Below are positions 57,995-64,000 of a DNA stretch of 64,000 bases, one piece after another (position 1 is the stretch's first letter; each line of letters opens with the position of its first letter). The notes under the pieces were generated by a model that was not told where the DNA came from, made no database searches, and saw only the letters and a list, made by a program, of their open reading frames with translations. The stretch is from Chamaea fasciata. Taxonomy: Eukaryota > Chordata > Aves > Passeriformes > Sylviidae. The stretch is taken from contig JARCOQ010000187.1 of assembly GCA_029207755.1 (NCBI GenBank), positions 1-64,000 of the forward strand. Reading direction: 5' to 3'. Position numbers and translations under genes: made by a program.

Positions 57995-58658
57995 GTATCC
58001 CGTCATGCCGTGCGCCGCTTTGCGCCTCGGTGTATCCCGTCATGCGCCGCGCCGCTTTGCGCCTCGGTGTATCCCGTCATGCCCCGTTCCGCCGCTTTGC
58101 GCCTCGGTGTATCCCGTCGTGCCCCGCGGCGCTCTGCGCCTCGGTGTATCCCGTCACGCCCCGCGGCGCCGCCTTGCGCCTCGGTGTATCCCGTCATGCC
58201 CTGCGGTGCCGCTCTGCGCCCCGGTGTATCCCGTCATGCCCCGCGGCGCCGCTTTGCTCCTCGGCGTACAAATGACGTCACCCGCGCTTATTTCGCCGCT
58301 CATTTGCATAAGTTTACATAAGGCTGGCGCCTCGGTGAGGTGGGCGGGGTCTGAGTCACGCCCAGGCCCCTCCCAGTACAAACCAGTAACTCCCAGTCCC
58401 CGTGGTCAGTGACGTCATTCGCATTTATTTGTGCTCTCATTTACATAAGTTTGCATATCGGCGCGGTGGGCGGGGTCAGAGCCGCGTTGGCCCCTCCCAC
58501 TTCCTCCCAGTAGAACCAAGTAACCCCCAGGCCCCGCCCAGTTTGCCCCGCCCTTGTTGTCGCTCCATAAAAGGGAAGGGGGCGTGGCTTGATGAGGGGC
58601 GTGGTCGGTTTACATGTGGGGGAGGGGCAAAGGGTAAACCACGCCCAGAAACCCCGAA
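57995..58658. promoter_or_regulatory. ZNF143/CRE promoter-like cluster in B3, both CREs intact
   Basis: Unlike B1 and B2, the first CRE is TGACGTCA (about 58,273-58,280) and the preceding unit reads CCCCGCGGCGCC, retaining CpGs as in B0. The second CRE is at 58,410-58,417. Confidence 0.5.
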
Positions 58659-59354
58659 ACCAGTTTAAACCAGTATAAACCAGTAACCCCCAAACCCACT
58701 CCCAGTCCATCCCAGTATAAACCAGTGACCCCAAACCCACTCCCAGTCCATACCAGTATCAAACCAGTAACCCCCAAACCCACTCCCAGTCCATCCCAGT
58801 ATCAAACCAGTGACCCCAAACCCACTCCCAGTCCATCCCAGTATAAACCAGTGACCCCAAACCCACTCCCAGTCCATCCCAGTATAAACCAGTGACCCCA
58901 AACCCACTCCCAGTCCATCCCAGTACAAACCAGTAACCCCCAAACCCACTCCCAGTCCATCCCAGTATAAACCAGTGACCCCAAACCCACTCCCAGTTCA
59001 TCCCAGTACAAACCAGTAACCCCCAAACCCACTCTCAGTCCATCCCAGTATAAACCAGTAACCCCCAAAGCCACTCCCAGTCCATCCCAGTACAAACCAG
59101 TGACCCCCAAAGCCACTCCCAGTCCATCCCAGTACAAACCAGTAACCCCCAAACCCACTCCCAGTCCATCCCAGTACAAACCAGTGACCCCAAACCCACT
59201 CCCAGTCCATCCCAGTATAAACCAGTGACCCCAAACCCACTCCCAGTCCATCCCAGTACAAACCAGTGACCCCAAACCCACTCCCAGTCTATCCCAGTAT
59301 AAACCAGTGACCCCAAACCCACTCCCAGTCCATCCCAGTACAAACCAGTGCCCT
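58659..59354 (-). repeat. 41-bp G-rich minisatellite in B3
   Basis: Same array as B1 and B2, with a second AAAGCCACTCCC variant unit near 59,108. Confidence 0.9.
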
Positions 59355-59375
59355 CCAGTCCCCATTCCAGTGCCC

Positions 59376-59456
59376 TCACCTGTCCGTACTGGTTTGAACT
59401 GGGATCTCTCGACGCTCGGTGACCTCCAGGGAGCGGCTCAGGGCCAGGGCCTGGCG
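59376..59456 (-). pseudogene. MRPL52: MRPL52 exon 5 remnant in B3
   Basis: Exon 59,456-59,380 with TGA at 59,378-59,376. Exons 1-4 absent. Confidence 0.8.
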
Positions 59457-60785
59457 CTGGGGGATACTGGGAGTTACTGGTTTATACTGGTTTGTACTGG
59501 TTTGTACTGGTTTGGGGGTTTTCCTTACTGGTTTGTACTGGGAGGGGCTTTAGGGGTCACCGGGATGAACTGGGAAGGGATTTGGGGTGACTGGTTTGTA
59601 CTGGTTTATACTGGTTTGGGGTTTTTCTTTCCTGGTTTGTACTGGTTTGTACTGGGAGGGGGTTTGGGGGGGTTTTGGGATTTTTGGGGAGAATTTGGGG
59701 ATTTTGGGGATCTAAAAATTCCAATTTTTAGTGGGAATTTTGGAGTCATTTTCTGGGATTTTGGGGCTCTGAAATCCTGATTTTTAATGGGAATTTTTGG
59801 GGTGAATTTTTGGCGTTTTGGGAGGGAATTTTGGGGATAATTTGAGGGATTTTGGGGCTTCAAAAAACCCCATTTTTCAGTCGGAATTTTGGGGTCATTT
59901 TTTGGGATTTTGGGGCTCTGAAATCCTGATTTTTAGTGGGAATTTTTGGGTCATTTTTAGGGCATTTTCGGTGAATTTTGGGGGATTTCGGGGCTCTAAA
60001 AGTTCCAATTTTTAGTGGGAATTTTGGGGTGAATTTTGGGGGATTTGGGGGCTTTAAAAATCTCAGTTTTGGGAGGGAATTTTGGAGTAAATTTTTGGGA
60101 TTTTGGGTGGAAATTTTGGGGTGAATTTTTGGGGATTTTGGGGCTCTGAAAATCCCAATTTTTAGTGGAAATTTTGGGGTTTTTTGATGGATTTTAGTTG
60201 GGAATTTTGCGGTGAATTTTTGGGATTTTGGGTGGAAATTTTGGGGGTTTTGGAACTTCAAAAATTCCAATTTTGGGGTGAATTTCGGGGATTTTTGAGG
60301 CTCTAAAAATCCCAATTTTCAGCGGGAATTTTGGGGTAAAATTGAGGGATTTTGAGGCTTAAAAATTTTCAGTTTTCAGTGGAAATTTTCGGGTCATTTT
60401 TTGGGATTTTGAGTGGAAATTTTGGGGTGAATTTTTGAGATTTTTTTGGGATCGAAAAATTTTAATTAAAAAAATTAAATAAATAATTATTTAGTTAATT
60501 TAATTAAAATTAAAATAAAATTAAATTTCAATAAATTTTCAGCTCGCCGGTTTTTGTTGTTGTTGTTTTGCTGTCGCCGCGGTTGTTTTTTTTTTTTTTT
60601 GTGGGAGTTTGAGGCGGTTTTTGGGAAAATTTTTCCCCTCAGGTTTTGCCGATTTGGGGACTTTTTTTCTTTTTAAAGCGATTTTTTTCCCCAAAAAATG
60701 TCGTTTCACCCCTCTAAAATCCCCATTTTCCCCCCTAAAATCTCCCTTTCTTCCCCAAAATCTCCATTTTCCCCCCAAATTTCCG

Positions 60786-61540
60786 TCTTATCCGGCAAAA
60801 CCCCCCGCGCGCCGCCATCTTGTACGGCAACCCCGAGCGGCCAAACCACCCCAAAGCCGACAAATTTTCCCGTTCCCCCCCCAAAATCTCTATTAGTCTC
60901 TCTAAAATTTCTTTTTTTTCCCTTAAATCCCATTTTTCCCCCCAAATCTCCATTTTCTTCGTTTTTGTACGGCAAAAAACCCCCGCGCGCCGCCCTCTTG
61001 TACGGCAAGATCCTCCGGGCGCTGCCATTTTGCCGCCCGCTCCTCACCCCTCACACCGCGCCGCCATTTTGTACGGCAACCCCCAGCGGTCAAACCACCC
61101 CAAAACTCCCTAAATTTTGCCGTTTTCCCCCCAAATTTAGAGTCGGAGATTTCCATTTTTATCTCTAAAATCCACTTTTTCCCCCAAATCCCCTTTTTCC
61201 ACCCAAATCTCCGTTTTCTCCATTTTGTACGGCACGATCCTCAAAACGCCGCCATTCTGTCGTCCTCACGTCTCCCTCAAACAGCGCCGCCATTTTGTAC
61301 GGCAACCCCCAGCGGCCAAACCGCCCCAAAACCTCCCGATTTTATCCGTTTTTTCTCCAAATTTAGAATTGGAAAATCCAATTTTTATCTCTGAAATCCC
61401 CTTTTTCCCCGAAATCCCCTTTTTTCCTCCCAAATCTCCGTTTTCTGTATTCTGTATGGCGAAATCTCCGAGCCGCCATTTTGTCGCCCTCACACCGCGC
61501 CGCCATTTTGTACGGCAAGCCCCGGAGGCCAAACCGCCCC
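60786..61540. repeat. YY1-type array in B3
   Basis: Copy of the B1 array at +21,196 bp. Confidence 0.7.
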
Positions 61541-61630
61541 AAAACCTCCCGATTTTATCCGTTTTTTGCCCCAAAGAACGAGTCGGATATTTCCGGTTTT
61601 TAATTCTTTTGAATTTTCCAGGATCCCGCC

Positions 61631-61924
61631 TCAGCCCAACGTGTCTTTCCAGGGTCTTTTCGGGGTGTCTGAGGGCGCGGCCGGAGCGGCCCCGGGGGAG
61701 CTCAGCGGGTTTTGAGCGAAGGTTTGCCGGAGAGGGCCTGATTAAACAAACAAAAAAACCCCGAAATAAATAAAAATGTAAAAATATCATTCTGGGGAGG
61801 GATTCCCCCTTCCCCCAAATTTTTGGGGGTTTTTTTTGGGAGGGGTTTTTTGGTCACCTTTGGCCGCCAGCTGCAGGTGGTTCCGGAGGCGCCAGCGGCG
61901 CTGATCGGCCTCGTGCGTGGCCTT
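61631..61924 (-). pseudogene. OXA1L: OXA1L tail exons in B3
   Basis: Stop at 61,633-61,631; carries NPL like B1. Confidence 0.8.
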
Positions 61925-64000
61925 GGCAAATGAGGAGACAGGGGAAGGAGGCAGCTCTTAGGGACAGAATTATTCCTTTTATCCTCTCTATGCCTGTTGA
62001 AGTACTGCCTTGCCTTAGGGGGATAACTCAAGCAAACACCTGTTGGATGCCATTGTGTTTTCAGGGATGATTTAGGGATGGCTGCCCATTTCTAGTGATC
62101 CTGTTCAGAAGTGGTTTAAAATGTACAGTAGTGTAGGCGGAAAGTCAAGCTAGAGCTGCTGTGACAGTGCTTCCATCATCTGTCAGCATCCTGAGTGTTG
62201 TGAGCTAAACCTGAAATTTGATTTGAACTGCCTGATATCTGCCAAGGGGCAGGATATCATTGCTGGAGAGAAATCCTCTCATCTTCCGCGACTCCATCCC
62301 CAGTCAGATGGAAGAACAGGTTGGTATCCAGAGGTGAATGGCACTGGACCTTTACGGGGCACAGAAATCATCCATATCCCCATGCTTTTAAGGAAAAGGA
62401 TTCTGAGCAGAGGGCCCTTTGGCTCTGCGGCAGAAACTGTTTGGAAAAAGTTGCTTTAATAATAAGATTCTGACTGAAGAGTTTTGCAGACGATGGTTTG
62501 CTTATGGAAATGGTCAAGCGGTCGTTCTGGTATTTGGACACCAGGTTACAAAAAGAGAAAAACTACTGTATCGGTGTACATGAAGTGAATGAAAAAGTAG
62601 ATTAAAGGAAAAGTTCAGAAGCCAAAGCTGGAGAGAGGTTCAGAGTAACCCAAAATTGCCATCCAAGATCTTGGGGAGGAGGGTTGTAACCTTTCTGAGG
62701 TATTACTGTGCGTGTACTCCCTAACGAATACATTGGGTATGTTAGACCAAACCAGACAATTAATTTTTAACACAGAAGGACTTTGAGGACAACTCTGACA
62801 CCCAGAGGAAAGAAAAGGCTTAATGGAAAGTTTCCATCTTCGAATCACTGCTAAAGTAGAAGTGCTGTTTTGTTAGTGGAAAATGTCAGTGAAATTTCAA
62901 ATAATTGTGTATTCCTGAGAGGTGATTTACTACAGTAAATCCCCTTTGTGGAATAGTTAAGTCACAATTGAAATTTGGTGCTGTGCAGTAGTCCATTGTT
63001 CTGGTACTTAAACTCTTTAGGGAACAGCCCCCATGAGGGGTAATGATTTGCTGGTGGCCAAGAAATGTATTTTCTGTATGATCCAGGCAGAGAAGTAAAG
63101 GAAGAAATGCTGTGAAATGGACACATTTTTTGTACACCTGAAAAGAGACTTGTATGTGATATGCAGGCAGATATCAGCTTTAAATTCGATGTAGTCAATG
63201 TTAATGGTATTAACATAGAGATCTTTATCAGCAGAGGTGTATTCAGGCTTCTTCTATTTTCCTGTCCATTTGCTTCAGTGTAGCAGTGTGAGATGAAAGC
63301 CCAAGGCTTTGCAGACTGGCTCCTCATTTGTGCCCCTGTTTGAGGCAGGGAACAGGTAGACCTGAGAAACAGTGAGAATGCCAGCACAGGGGCTCCTGCT
63401 GCACGTGCTGATGCGTCCCTTGTGTGGGATGGAGAGTGCCCACTTGGTTTGAGGATTTGCTTCCAGGCATCTGATTTCTCTGAGATGGTGTCATTTTCTC
63501 TGTAAATGTGCCTCTGTGGCTGTAGCTGCCAACAGTTTAGTCTGAACAGTATTCATCGGTTTGATTGTTTCCTGCTCCCTCTGACTTTGTGGTGCACAAG
63601 TCGACCTAAATGTCTCAATAATGAATTATTGCTGGGTGATTAATCAGCTTCCCCTGCTTTAGACAGTTGCCTCCTAGAACTTACCATAATTCACCTCCAT
63701 CAGCCAAGACATACATAATTGCCTCATAATATTGTCAGGAAGATGTCAGGTAGTACTGACAGGGTGTGAGTGCGTCTCTTTGATCTAAGCAAATTTTGTT
63801 AGTGTTTTGCCTCTAATCTCATTCTACACATTTATCTTGCCGGTGCCACGAGCTGGACTGAGGACACATCATCAGGGTGCAGTCAGGAGCAATCTGTCCA
63901 AATGAACAGTGATTTCACATTTGCAGTGGGAAGTGAGTAATTCCCCAGCAGGTAAGTCACAAAACCAGTTACTGACAGCTGGGACAGTGGAAATTCTCCT
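61925..64000. repeat. 10.6-kb tandem unit 4, partial, with extra 630 bp
   Basis: Matches block A to 63,336, with a cluster of extra substitutions from about 63,028 (AGCCCCCATGAGGGG, CAGGCAGAG, GAAATGG). It then departs for 630 bp and rejoins the A sequence at 63,965-64,000 (CCAGTTACTGACAGC). Confidence 0.9.
63337..63966. other. 630-bp segment present only in unit 4
   Basis: Absent from units 1-3, where TGCCCC joins AGTTACTGACAG directly. The ends share only CC. The segment has no ORF of note, no TG...CA ends and no target duplication, so a deletion shared by units 1-3 fits better than an insertion here. No gene or repeat recognised in it. Confidence 0.75.

Larger units (their letters stand above)
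51327..61924. repeat. 10.6-kb tandem unit 3 (blocks A3 + B3)
   Basis: Near-identical to units 1 and 2. It shares TTGTATGTG near 52,552 with partial unit 4, where units 1 and 2 have TTGGATGTG. It has TTCCAATGAG near 54,770 where the others have TTCCAAGGAG. Confidence 0.95.

Overview
The window looks like avian nuclear DNA, most likely a songbird, from a repeat-rich microchromosome or W-type region. The evidence is two split, intron-containing nuclear genes for mitochondrial proteins, a solo retroviral LTR with TATA box and poly(A) signal, a long GC-rich satellite, and G-rich 'ACTGGTTTATACTGG' minisatellites of the kind seen on bird GC-rich microchromosomes. The species cannot be named from the sequence. 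Nothing prokaryotic is present, and almost every long ORF is a by-product of tandem repetition.

Layout. (1) 1-13,395: about 90 head-to-tail copies of a 148-bp GC-rich satellite, organised into monomer classes and a roughly 4,440-bp (30-monomer) higher-order repeat. The first ~4.1 kb is full of single-base insertions that look like consensus errors. (2) 13,396-13,860: the array edge, with one diverged 148-bp monomer and then three ~108-bp monomers that look like the ancestral form. (3) 13,861-23,727: mostly single-copy sequence without a recognisable gene, holding one solo LTR (16,031-16,829), one 83-bp minisatellite (17,381-17,962) and one weak exon candidate. (4) 23,728-30,129 ('block B0'): a GC-rich module with a ZNF143/CRE-like promoter array, a G-quadruplex-prone 41-bp minisatellite, a five-exon MRPL52 gene on the minus strand, its NRF1/ETS/YY1 promoter, and the last two coding exons of OXA1L, also minus strand. 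(5) 30,130-64,000: a tandem array with a 10,598-bp period. Each unit is an AT-richer 6.67-kb block A followed by a shortened 3.93-kb block B. There are three full units and a partial fourth.

In the three shortened B blocks a deletion of about 2.9 kb has removed MRPL52 exons 1-4 and its promoter, leaving only the last MRPL52 exon and the OXA1L tail. The left edge (B0) and the right edge (the 630-bp extra segment at 63,337-63,966) carry sequence that the inner units lack, which fits an array homogenised from the inside. A 58-bp stretch related to the proto-satellite lies inverted in every block A, so the satellite and the 10.6-kb array share an ancestral repeat.

The OXA1L-then-MRPL52 order on one strand agrees with human 14q11.2 (where SLC7A7 lies between them), and both proteins belong to mitochondrial translation and inner-membrane insertion. 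The intact splice sites suggest that the B0 MRPL52 copy is, or recently was, a real gene. One frame break in a C8 run and a short, minisatellite-like C-terminus leave its functional status open.
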